From the NCBI GenBank assembly GCA_934045905.1, contig OW203771.1, positions 22,328,069 through 22,392,068 on the forward strand: a stretch of 64,000 bases of DNA, written 5' to 3'. Position 1 is the first letter of the stretch, and each line of letters begins with the position of its first letter. Below are positions 1-9,499 of the stretch, piece after piece. The stretch comes from Leuctra nigra. Taxonomy: Eukaryota > Arthropoda > Insecta > Plecoptera > Leuctridae. Below the pieces are notes generated by a model that saw only the letters and a program-made list of their open reading frames with translations, was not told the DNA's origin and did not search any database. Made by a program: the position numbers and the translations under genes.

Positions 1-420
1 AATCAACAATGGTGCATTTTTTCCAATTATTACATGTCTCAGTATCCAAGACAACACCAATGCAACACATTGCAGTTTAAAATCTTCAAGATCACATCAG
101 TTTAATTTTCTCTCATTTGAAAAAATACCTTTCAGTAGATATTTTATTTTGAATGGTCAACAAAATGTTTAGATAGCATAAGAAACATTGCACAAGCAGT
201 TATTTAACATGAATTGGATTCCAATATTAAATAGGTAACTGTTTCTGAAATGTTACTCATTGTGTTGTTCCTTACAAAATGAATAGCTACTGAAATTCTT
301 ATTAGTGAAATCTTTGGGTGTGTTTTGAACACAATAAACTCCTGGGGAAAACATGATCCACGGCAACGAGCAGCAAACAGAAGGAATACAAGTACCTCAT
401 CATTTACTATTCACCTAAAA

Positions 421-574
421 AGCTGGGTCCACATCGACCATTTTTGCGTTTATTTTCTATAAACCAATCACAAGTCTGCTGTGTGCAAATTCTGGACTTG
501 TGATTGGCTATATAAGAAAAATAAACGGGACATGTAAATCGGAAAAACGGTCTATGCGGATTGTGGACCCAGCT
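421..574. mobile_element. Fixed MITE, AGCTGGGTCCACA termini (unit A)
   Basis: The element starts AGCTGGGTCCACA and ends with its reverse complement (TGTGGACCCAGCT with small changes). The centre holds a perfect 13 bp stem, CCAATCACAAGTC / GACTTGTGATTGG, around an 18-base loop, so the whole 154 bp can fold into a hairpin. It is present at the same place in all six units, so it predates the amplification. No target duplication can be proved because no empty copy exists. A short minus-strand open frame across it is only a by-product. Confidence 0.7.
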
Positions 575-706
575 CTGTCTTGTTGCCCCTAGCACTCAAC
601 TGTTGGAGCTCAGTTTGTAAAGCCAGGTTGTACAATGTCCTGATAAAGTTAGCAGCAGGATTTATAGGTTGAAACCTTGGCAACAGCCAATGAAACACAG
701 CCATCT

Positions 707-1233
707 TATTACCAAAGTTAAGGTGCATTTACAATGCACCGCTAACTTTAACTTGAAACGTTAACTTTTACTTAAGAATGTTTGTTTTACGGGATCACTG
801 GGTAGCATTCCCAATGGCAGAACGCTAACTTAACGACGTTAACTTTAACTTGAATGTTACCAAACCCCAAAGATTCACGTTTAAGTTAGCAGTCGACCTT
901 GAGTCAACCAATTGAAATCGGGCAATAATACGAAGATACCCGAGGTGAAGGCGAAGAATCCCAAGGTATTCTATTTGAAGCGTTGTGATTGGCTAATAGT
1001 TTACGTTGGCATTGTCATTGTGAATAGGGTCAAGTTAAAGTTACAAGTTAACGTTATAAGTTTAAGTTAAAGTTTAAGTTAGCGGTGCATTGTGAATGAG
1101 CCTTTAATCTGAGCCGGATTAACTTAATATTGGACTAATTTGGCGGCACAGCCAATCAGATACCTCAAAATGATTGAAACAGTTGAATTTAATCCAAAAG
1201 TTAGTTAATCCAGCACATTTAACTTTGGTAATA
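707..1233. mobile_element. Outer inverted-repeat element with TATTACCAAAGTTA ends
   Basis: The left end TATTACCAAAGTTA is mirrored at the right as TAACTTTGGTAATA with a one-base variation; the similarity continues inward (GGATTAAC / GTTAATCC). A second element (721-1103) sits inside it. Excising that leaves a MITE of about 140 bp. Found only in unit A, in the hot spot that is empty in D and E. Its own target duplication is not clear because the flanks of this copy do not match the empty site cleanly. Confidence 0.6.
721..1103. mobile_element. Nested TTA-target MITE, AGGTGCATTTACAATGCACC end
   Basis: The left end AGGTGCATTTACAATGCACC and the right end GGTGCATTGTGAATGAGCCT form terminal inverted repeats, continuing into AACTTTAACTT-rich arms. 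It is flanked by TTA at 718-720 and 1104-1106, a 3 bp target duplication as in PIF/Harbinger-type elements. It interrupts the outer 707-1233 element and is therefore younger. No transposase is encoded. Confidence 0.7.
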
Positions 1234-1236
1234 CCA

Positions 1237-1479
1237 GCAGCGCGATTGTGTAAGCTTCACTTCCGAGTTAGACTAACATCGTCTAATCTCGTCCATCGTC
1301 CATCTCCTAGATGCTGAGTGTGTAAATCACTTTAGAGATGTAGTCCGTCTAACTCTGGCTAGAGGTGCAGTACTCCATCTCTAAAGTGAGTTACACACTC
1401 AGCATCTAGGAGATGGACGATGGACGAGATTAGACGATGCCCGCCTAACTCGGAAGTGAAGCTTACACAATCGCGCTGC
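1237..1479. repeat. Foldback element with ~105 bp arms
   Basis: Two arms of about 105 bp, beginning GCAGCGCGATTGTGTAAGC at the left and ending GCTTACACAATCGCGCTGC at the right, are reverse complements with a handful of mismatches around a loop of about 33 bases. The near-perfect match implies recent insertion or a mechanism that keeps the arms alike. Only unit A has it, directly next to the 707-1233 element. Confidence 0.75.
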
Positions 1480-1815
1480 AGGCCTTATCGGGACATTGTA
1501 CAGCTTAGAGCTTCTCTGGAAGAATGTTCACGTGGTCAGTCCGCTGGCATTTTATTCCCATTTTCACTATATTTAATTCATGCCTTGTTACTCATAGTTT
1601 TCCAACCTATTAAACCAATAAAGTATCCCCTATCAAACACTTAAGTCGGTAATTTATGAAGGGTTGGTGCACTAATTTACAGCAAAACTATGTGGTCGTC
1701 AATGATCATTAACATCCCCCCGTGGTACAAATATGAAATAAAAAAAAAAAATACAAATAAAAAAATGTTTGTGATTTTATCGATCTATTATTGTCGATCT
1801 ATTTTCCCTACTTAA

Positions 1816-2153
1816 AGGTGGGCTATCATGGTTGAGACCAATTTTTTTATTATTCAAAAAACATGATGACATTGGGCATGCAATCACAGCAGCGAAAACT
1901 AGAGGTCTGTAGGATATTCCCAAACGAAGTTATAGCGCAGCGAAGATGGATAGAAGGGTGGGAAACGCGTCATTCACACCCAACTCAGCCGCAAAAGCCG
2001 GCAAAGGTTGGGTGGGACCTACGTCACAAAAACCAGGTTTTTCAAATTTCTGGGCTCTAGCGCCTGAACCAAACATCGCATCGCGTTCGCGTTTTCGACA
2101 TTCTACTTCTGGTTATACAATAGTTTCGACTTTTTGACCATGACAGCCCACCT
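1816..2153. mobile_element. TTAA-target MITE, AGGTGGGC termini
   Basis: The 338 bp insert starts AGGTGGGCTATCATGG and ends CCATGACAGCCCACCT, near-perfect terminal inverted repeats. TTAA flanks both sides (1812-1815 and 2154-2157), while units B, C and F have a single uninterrupted TTAA there. TTAA duplication is the hallmark of piggyBac-type integration (also Kolobok). Short open frames inside show no transposase motif, so this is a non-autonomous copy. Confidence 0.82.
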
Positions 2154-2211
2154 TTAACCATTTACAAACTAATAATGAACTGAAAATGCGTACACAGTGA
2201 AGGAATCATAA

Positions 2212-2346
2212 TTAGGAAAGTTATTTTATAACGTCAACAAGGCTAAAGATCTGTACAGTGAAGAAAAAAGATTTGGAGTGAATCGACAAGTGGTTGAATT
2301 TTGCCAACGCTGCAAACAGGTGATCCTGCAAGTAGGTATGACTTAA
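2212..2346 (+). CDS. Candidate internal exon, KDLYSEEKRFG block (unit A)
   Basis: An open frame free of stops from a TAA at 2209 to a TAA at 2344 reads ...NVNKAKDLYSEEKRFGVNRQ then VVEFCQRCKQ. It ends at possible donors (CAG|GTGATC at 2320, CAA|GTAGGT at 2332, G|GTATGA at 2336), and AG acceptors lie just upstream. Across the six units the differences within the block are mostly synonymous (GCT/GCC for Ala, CGC/CGT for Arg); one is not (Ile/Lys after KQV). That pattern, with the frame kept open in every copy, suggests coding. About 300 bases downstream an acceptor at 2651 leads to a segment open in two frames. I do not recognise the protein; the exon structure is inferred. Confidence 0.35.
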   Translation, partial: LGKLFYNVNKAKDLYSEEKRFGVNRQVVEFCQRCKQVILQVGMT

Positions 2347-2651
2347 TTTTATTCAACAAGTGTTTCGATTAACAATACATTGACTATTGAGAACCCATTA
2401 TTGTATCAGATCATTGTTGTTCTAGTTGCCATGATTGTCAACAATGTGTTCAAATTACATTCATTCAGATTTGAGAAAATTGATTTCTAGTTGATCATTA
2501 ATTCTGTAAAACTAGCATTGTCTAAAGTTCCAGTTAACTTGATGAATAAGTTCAAACATTCAAGTGAAAAGTGTTTTAACTTGACAAATCTCCAAAGCCA
2601 ACACATCAAGGAATCAAACTAATTCCATCTCTTATATTTCTGACAACGCAG

Positions 2652-2724
2652 GAGCAGTCAAGAAGTTAATGAAGTCCCTCTTCTAGAAAACAACAGTGAT
2701 GAGCTGATAAGACACATTCATTGA
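2652..2724 (+). other. Exon-like segment open in two frames
   Basis: Follows a reasonable acceptor (TTCTGACAACGCAG, 2638-2651), present in all units. One frame reads SSQEVNEVPLLENNSDEL then IRHIH and stops at 2722-2724; another reads AVKKLMKSLF and stops at TAG near 2685. The first frame varies between units mainly at amino-acid-changing positions (Val, Phe or Tyr; Asn-Asn or Tyr-Tyr; Ile or Thr), while the second joins in phase with the 2212-2331 block if the donor is G|GTATGA at 2336. Which frame, if either, is used cannot be settled here. Confidence 0.25.
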
Positions 2725-3023
2725 GGAAGATGCTGTGAAGACCCAAGACAAGAACAGAAGCAACTGACTTTCAACATTACGTAGACATCGAAGAAGACGT
2801 TACAATTACTCATTACATGTAGACTTTAACAAGTACAGCTCACAACTCTCAAGTTATTGTGTTAGTTGTATGTAGGAACTAGGAACTGCTCCAGCATTAA
2901 CGTTGTTTCCTTTAAACTTTGCATAAACATAGTATAAGTATTGCCCAGCACTTATGACATAGGTACCAGATTTATCAGGATTGAAATCTAACCATATCTT
3001 CACAGCTTGTTTGCTTCTTGCAG

Positions 3024-3189
3024 ATTACGTAAGACCACCTATTTCAATGTTCGAATGACATCAAGTGGGCAAAGCAACCTGCACTCATTCTAACTCATTC
3101 ATAGCTAAACCTTCGCCAGGTACACACTCAAGGAAAGAACGCCATCAATAAAGAATCATACGTTAAGGAGCAAGCTGTGAAACATTACC
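3024..3189 (+). other. Splice-bounded segment with internal AATAAA
   Basis: A good acceptor (TTTGCTTCTTGCAG, ending 3023) and a strong donor (ATTACC|GTGAGTAC at 3190) bound this segment in unit A; equivalents lie at 14932-15060 and 25249-25438. No frame is open across it in A, and copies differ in length. It contains CAATAAAG, a polyadenylation-type signal, so it could be a non-coding or 3' exon. Evidence is splice-signal conservation only. Confidence 0.25.
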
Positions 3190-3487
3190 GTGAGTACATG
3201 AACCCTGAATCATTGTCATATATTTTTTATTTGAAATTTTAATTTATTTAGATCTAATTGATATTTAATTAGATTTATATTTTAATATTGAATGTTAATG
3301 TAACACACTTATTGGCATATATTTTTTCAGTTCTTTTGTGAATTTGCAACTAAATATATTGCAAGAAATGTGACAATTACCGAGTCATGATAATTGATTC
3401 TATTGATGCATTAATTGCATCAACCAACAGTCATCTTTTGCAATTGATCATAATCATCATAATTTTTGGAAATATCCTCTTATATAA

Positions 3488-3844
3488 CCATTGACGTACA
3501 CTGGGGGTGGGGACATGCGACTGGCCAGTCATCTGTCGTCGATGACTAGTGACACACGGAACCGCCCCGTTCTTACGTACAGACCAAGGTCAAATTCTTC
3601 ACTCGTCCGGCTGAGATCGTCTTACATTTGGAAAGATTGCACGGAAAGCTGACGCAGCACAACAATAAGCTTAATTTAGGCCTATGTTATAAATATGAAG
3701 GCATGTTGTAGCATTGAACAAAATTAATAATAATGTCTTTATATTGCCATAATCGTCGTTTGTAGTGCGGCCTCAGACATCGGCGGAAGCATTCAGTGCC
3801 GCAGCTATAGCAGTCACGAGTCCCATACTGAGCGGTAGTCAATG
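3488..3844. mobile_element. Insertion with 6 bp ATATAA duplication (unit A only)
   Basis: Units D and E read straight through CTTATATAACTGATG, while unit A has 357 extra bases between two ATATAA copies (3482-3487 and 3845-3850). The ends are short inverted repeats (CATTGAC left, GTCAATG right). Base composition is richer in G and C than the surroundings. A 6 bp duplication and these ends fit no superfamily I can name with confidence; no coding frame is recognisable. Confidence 0.65.
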
Positions 3845-3889
3845 ATATAACTAATGAATAATGATCATCAAAATCATACCCGCTGTTTG

Positions 3890-4892
3890 TTAGATTCCAC
3901 ATCCTTACCAACAATATCATCAGCTTTCTCATAATCATTTCCAAAACAGCGCCAATAATATCCAACAAATAACTTGCCTACGTTTCTAAACATAATATTT
4001 ATCAACAGGACTCCAGTTAAAGAAGAAAATATTAGACCATCGTCAATCACACATGCAACAGGTCTTCACGCATTTTACACACTTTTAGTTTCAACTGATA
4101 TGCCGAGTATCTGTGTGCAAATGATTGAACTACATCCAACTGAATAACCGTTGGGAAGAAGCTGGCGACACTCATCAGTAGGTAAGTCAATGGGGTTAGC
4201 AAATATAAATGGCCAGTTTGGGTCTGTTTGCCTGTCACCACTTTTCAGCACTTTCTCCACCAAAATGGTAAAGCAGTTCAAAACTGCAATATATTGTGAT
4301 CTGCTTTGCCATTTAGGTGTGAGATGGAGGTGATAAGTGGTGACAGGTGAACACTGAAAAGACAGATACATAATAAGTTAGACATCGCCACAAAACAAAC
4401 TTCCACATCAGATGATAATTCATGGCTTAATGTTACACGGACATATGCAGCAGAATACTTCCAGTTGTGCTCTTTTGTCCGTCACCGATCTTCTTGAAGT
4501 AGGTAGCAACCTTCCGTGAATAGCTGTTCGTCAAAACAGTCCAATCTGCTCTGGATATAAATAGATATCGATAATATTGATATATATATAATATTGAATA
4601 ACTATTGTGAGTGAAAGATCATCCGTGCTCAATTGAATGCAACTGTTTAGTTTGGGACGCTGCTTGATGCCGCTTATGTCACATTGTCATGGACATTGAT
4701 TTGAGGCACTTCTCACTGACCACTGGATGATCCAGAAGGTAGAGTCTCTGTACAGTGAGTAATAACTAGCCAGTACTAGTTTACTACTTTACATTACTAT
4801 ATACTCACTACAACAAAACCTTCCTTCCACTTCCAGCTAGAGTAATACGTAACATTGTTGGTAACCTGAGCAGCCCCACTTGAGATCGACAT
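3890..4892 (-). pseudogene. Minus-strand Cys-rich gene candidate (unit A copy)
   Basis: Read on the minus strand, a putative first exon (4892-4809) starts ATG and encodes MSISSGAAQVTNNVTYYSSW then KWKEGFVV, ending at donor GTGAGT. A second exon after acceptor TTATATCCAG at 4551 reads SRLDCFDEQLFTEGCYLLQE and may end at CG|GTGACG (4486). A third begins after TGTCTTTTCAG at 4354. In the third exon, one frame gives LPTDECRQLLPNGYSVGCSS and ends at ...VETKSV (4075) because a base is missing relative to B, D and E. The downstream part that encodes the Cys cluster in other copies is out of frame here, and 3488-3844 interrupts the distal end. No family recognised; exon joins are inferred and the phase into exon 3 is unresolved. 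Confidence 0.35.
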
Positions 4893-4959
4893 ACCTACTA
4901 ATGTTTTTGTTTTGAGTTCTAGGGCGAGGGGTGAACAACCAAAAATATCTGTGTACACT

Positions 4960-6285
4960 TTGAAAAAAAACAGAAAGAAAAAAAAATGAAAATGAAAATA
5001 AAAAAAAGTCATACAAAATCAATAACCAAAATCAAAAAAAATCAAAAAAATTACGCAACAAAGGCAAAGGCACTAAAAAAAAATTACAAAAAAATCACGT
5101 AAAATAGTGAAAAATCAAAAAATTATAAAAAAGGAAAGAAAATCAAAAAAGAAAAAAAGAAAGAAAGAAGAAAATTAAAAAAATAAACCAAAAAATACAA
5201 AAAATACACGTAAAATATTGCCAAAATCAAAAAAATATAAAAGTATCAATGCAAAAAAATAAAAGAGGCACTACAAAAAACAAAAAGATTACAAAAAATA
5301 AACGTAAAATATTGGAAAAATGAAAAATCAATAAAAACAAATAACAAAAGAAAGAAAAAAAGAGAAAAAATAAATAAAAAAAATAAAAAAGAAAGTTAAC
5401 AAAAAATTATTAACAAAAAATACAAAAAAAACAGTAAAATATTAGAAAAAACAAAATATTATAAAAAAAAGAAAAGAAATCAATAACAAAAAGAAAAAAA
5501 GAAAAAGAAACCAAAAAAGAAAAAAGAAATAGAAAAAAAGAAACAAGAAAAACAAGAAAAGAAAAAAGAAAAAGAAAAAAAGAAACCAAAAAAATACAAA
5601 AAATACACGTAAAATATTGCAAAAATCAAAAAATTTTAAAAAAAATCAATAAAAAAAATATCAAAATGAAAAATAATAAAAAAGGCACTACAAAAAACAA
5701 AAAGAAAACAAAAAATAAACCTAAAATATTGGAAAGATAAAAAAAAATGATAAAAAGAAATATCAAAAAAGTGAAAGAAAACAAAAAAATCAAAAATTTT
5801 AATGTAAAAAAAAAATCACTAAAAAATATTACAAAAAAATCACGTAAAATATTAGAAAATCAAAAAATCTTTAAAAAAGAAAAGAAAATCAAAAACAAAA
5901 ATCTAAAATTAAAAAAAATCAAATCAAAAAAAGAACCAAAAAACATACGAAAAAATATACAAAAAAATCAAAAAAACATAAAAAAATCAATGCATAAAAT
6001 GTAAAAAAGAGAAAAAAAGGCACTACAAAAACAAAAAGATTACAAAAAATAAACGTAAAATATTGGAAAAATCAAAAAAATTTAAAAAATCAATGACAAA
6101 AAAAAGAAAAAGGACAAAAAATCAAAAAGAATTTTAAAAAAATCACATAAAATATTGGAAAAATCAAAAAAATTAAAAAAAAGGAAGAAAAATCAATAAC
6201 AAAAATCAAAAAAGAAAAAAGGAAAAAAAGAAGAAAAAAGAAACCAAAAAATTTAAAAAATCATTAAATCCAAAAAATCAGTTGT
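4960..6285. repeat. A-rich strand-asymmetric tract (unit A)
   Basis: About 1.3 kb in which the plus strand is overwhelmingly A with G, C and T scattered. It is not a simple homopolymer: the phrase GTAAAATATTGG or a close variant recurs about every 90-210 bases, usually followed by AAAAATCAAAAAATT, and GGCACTACAAAAA recurs several times. So it is a degenerate tandem array. Lys/Asn-rich frames on plus and Phe-rich frames on minus are compositional by-products. It separates the first exons of the two divergent gene candidates. Confidence 0.85.
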
Positions 6286-6366
6286 CATTAAAGCGTTCAG
6301 TTGTTAACCCCTCGTTCTAGTTAATCGTTCTGTTAATCATTCCATAGTACTAAGACACGACAGGAC

Positions 6367-6919
6367 ATGAAACACGCTTCTAGACGAGATGAATCTTCAC
6401 GCAGCAATGTCTTTGTCATTCGTGCAACTGTTTTCAATCAGTCACCATCGTGTTCAAACAAGCAACACACGACGTCACCGAGGGTCTCGAGTGAACACAT
6501 TGACTTGGATAATCATAAAGAGTCGACACGGAGCTGTGTTAAAGGGTAAGTTCAACTGAATAGTTCGATGTAAACGTAAACGCTGGGCAATACATACATT
6601 TCCAAACAATGACATAGATATGTTAACAATTCTTTAATGTTGATGAGCTGTACTTTATTATAACTACGTAATTGTGTTTCCTGCGAGTGTTGATTGTATA
6701 ATTTGTCTGATTACAACCTGATATTGAATGTACGTACTTGTGACCTTGTTCAATAAATGATTCATTTACATTTCCATGTTCACAATGTCTTCATAATTAT
6801 TTAGGATGTACACTCGACAATTCATAAAACGGTATTTGAACGAAACAGAATGGCTGCTGGTCAGGTTCATTGACAATCAATCCTTGTTATTCTCTATGAA
6901 ATCAGAGCTCACCTACTAG
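6367..6919 (+). CDS. Two-exon gene candidate with MITE-derived C-terminus (unit A)
   Basis: Exon 1 (6367-6545) starts ATG and encodes MKHASRRDESSRSNVFVIRA... ending ...STRSCVK plus two bases, at donor GG|GTAAGT. The acceptor TAATTATTTAG (ending 6804) opens exon 2. In other units exon 2 adds only 15-16 residues ending at a conserved stop. In unit A a TA-target MITE begins six bases into exon 2, and the joined frame runs on into it for 35 codons to TAG at 6917-6919, giving about 97 residues instead of 75. The basic, Ser-rich N-terminal part has no clear signal peptide or membrane segment. No family recognised. Conservation of the reading frame, splice signals and stop position across units supports coding; transcription is not shown. 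Confidence 0.42.
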
Positions 6920-7021
6920 AGGTAGATGACGAACGAGTAAATATAGACTTCATCAGATGATGCCATCAAATTTTTTTACGACAATCCATCTTTCAAATAC
7001 CGTTTTATGAATTGTCGAGTG
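6811..7021. mobile_element. TA-target MITE in exon 2 of the plus-strand gene (unit A)
   Basis: A 211 bp insert with perfect 30 bp terminal inverted repeats (left end CACTCGACAATTCATAAAAC...), flanked by TA at 6809-6810 and 7022-7023. Units B to E have a single TA at this spot. TA duplication points to Tc1/mariner-type mobilisation. It lies six bases inside the predicted exon 2. Confidence 0.88.
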
Positions 7022-8051
7022 TACCTTAGAAGCAGAAGCCCCGAAGTCCATTTCTATGATTCTTGAATTGATATAAAAAACCAGCACCATTCAGTCTTAT
7101 TTGTAACAGTGACTCCAGTCTTTTCGACAGAAAATACTTCAATAACTGTATTTGCTTACTTTGGTCAATTTTAATTTACAATTGATAAAGCTTGATAACA
7201 TGAATACATCCAAAAGTGTGCAGACAAAATCGAGAAAGACTAGGAGACTTCTGCTATCAATCAAAGGACATACAGACCTAAATGAGTTACATTAAGCAGT
7301 TCTTCCATGAACGCAATTCACCGTGATTTCCCGACGACATGATGCCAAGATTCAAGATATCATTGGCTGTGCAGCCAACATAATATAGCTAATTTGCGTA
7401 AACTTGGCTTTAGTCACTCCAGAAATGACATCACAATCCTGATTCTCATTACATGCCGTTTTTCCCGCCAAAATGTCCCATGACATTTGATATTGATTTT
7501 TATTAATGAAAATTTCCCGTTTCTCAAGTGATAAGAGTGTTTGTGATTATTATTTGTGTTGTTATTTATGAATTTACTGTCATAAAATTAGCGGAGATTT
7601 CCCTATTGACAAATATTTCCAAACATGCATAAAATATCCATAAAATGTCAACATTTTTAGATAACAATAGTTAAGTCTGAAAATTGACCAAAACATCTCA
7701 TACGTTGGTCCCGATGACGAAGCAAATTTGAAGTCCATCGGTCAAACAATTCCAGCTCGAATTTCAGGGTGTCCACTCCAGAATGGTGTCAAAAAAAGTA
7801 GCAAAAGTAGCATTTTGGAAGAATAAGCTGCAAAAAAGTAGCAATTTCTTTCATCGTCATAGATAAAATTACTCTCACTACTATTTACTTCATTATAACT
7901 GTCCAAAAGAAGTCATCTGAACTAGAAATTGTTTACTTAGTATTTATTTTCATTGTGCAAGTGTCAAAAAGATTTCTTGATCGACTTTCACGGATCATAT
8001 AAATTGATAGTTGCAATCGATGTTACCTAGAAGCGGACTGAAATGTTGCTA

Positions 8052-8207
8052 CAGTTCGTTTTTCCTATGTTTGAACTCTCTACAGACCGAGACACCGTTA
8101 GTTGTTCTGTTAGGAAGGTGAGCGCGCAATGAAGTCTTTCTCGGCCTAGCAGAACAACTGACTGTGGCTCCATCTGGTGAGAGTTCATACAGTAAAAAAA
8201 CAGACTG
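8052..8207 (+). mobile_element. CAGT-ended TA-target MITE (unit A)
   Basis: Ends CAGTTCGTTTTTCC and AAAAAAACAGACTG are inverted repeats flanked by TA. The inner arms (GAACTCTC / GAGAGTTC, TCAGTTGTTCTG-type) continue the palindrome. This copy, like D, has lost about 20 bases of one arm (after TGTTAGG). Confidence 0.72.
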
Positions 8208-8434
8208 TATTGCAGCGCTATCTTACAACAACCGAATCAACTATCAAGTCAAATCAAATTGGTAGCGCGGGGTATTTGATCGTCAATCCAAACCGCCCCC
8301 CACCAACCGCAAGGCCAGGCAAAACCATGACAAATGCCGATTGTCAAAATACCCCAAGGGGTTACGGAGGACAGATCGATCGCATTTCTAAAGCAGTGGA
8401 GAGCTTTCACTAATTTATTAGGTGTAAATAATAA

Positions 8435-9499
8435 CCCAGAAAAAAACACTCAGTGTAAAAAAGGCAGCCAAGTCTGTTTATACTTTAAAAAAATTCAACA
8501 CCGAAAAGGAGTGATATCAAAAAAGGAGCCAAGTCAATGACATTTCCAAATATTAAATCGTATTTTTGAAATAAAAGAATAAACAACGAGAAATACTTTA
8601 CAAAAGGACTTGGCGCATCGTTTTTTTAAAGACCTCATTCAATACTAAAAGTGGAAAGAAATTTAAAGTAGGTACATTTTCCTCTTTCTATTAGAGCCAG
8701 AATCTATGATTCAAGCTACTTTGAGTAATGGCTATATTATAGTTTTGTCAATGGCGATAGTAGAAAGATTTCATGCTGTAATAGATAAGTAATATAAGGG
8801 CGAAGAATTAAATAACATGGAAGTTGGCTCATACATATTCTTATAGCACTGTTATTATGGTGATATTAGAAGGGTATCATTTCATAATTTGATCTTGACT
8901 GAAGGAAATCATGAAACGTTGTCAAATAATTATGTATGGAACACTATTATATATTTTTGAAGTGTCAAGTGTATAAAGTTAAATTTTTTAATAGAAATAC
9001 AATGTGACTGTGTACTTTGTGAAATGTATTGTTATAAAATGTGGATTAATTGAAATGTATTTCATGATGAGAAGGTATAACGCATGAGACTTAATTATGT
9101 TGATCACGAAACAATATTACGAAGATAACTATTGTGTATTTATAGAAAACATAGGCAACAAGTTTTATCGCGTATATATTCAAATAGAAAATATTTTACA
9201 GTAGGTATGTGTAATAAGTAATTGAAAGATGTTTCCCTATTATTCTAAAAATTCTTAATGACGGTTGTATATAAATGGCATATGCTTATGAATAGAAAAT
9301 GTCTTTAAAAAAACGACGCGCCAAGTCCTTTTGTAAAGTATTTCTCGGTGTTTATTCTTTTATTTCAAAAATACGATTTAATATTTGGAAATGTCATTGA
9401 CTTGGCTCCTTTTTTGATATCACTCCTTTTCGGTGTTGAATTTTTTTAAAGTATAAACAGACTTGGCTGCCTTTTTTACACTGAGTGTTTTTTTCTGGG
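8435..9499. mobile_element. Long-TIR element, CCCAGAAAAAAACACTC ends (unit A)
   Basis: A 1065 bp element with terminal inverted repeats of about 199 bp (8435-8633 and 9301-9499), nearly perfect. The unpaired centre is AT-rich and shows no transposase. It forms the left part of a 2.47 kb block absent from B, C and E, so its own target duplication cannot be read from an empty site. Confidence 0.8.

Noticed and set aside
5410..6004. Long Phe-rich minus-strand and Lys-rich plus-strand open frames in the A-rich tracts (also in the other five units)
   Set aside because: Compositional artefacts: stops are rare in A-rich or T-rich DNA, residues are almost only Lys/Asn/Ile or Phe/Leu/Ile, and the frames are not conserved between units.
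8177..8413. 78-residue frame covering CCCCCCACCAACCGCAAGG (also 19436-19672 and 44846-45139)
   Set aside because: Start and extent differ between units, partly inside a MITE, and absent from C and E; no splice signals or family match.
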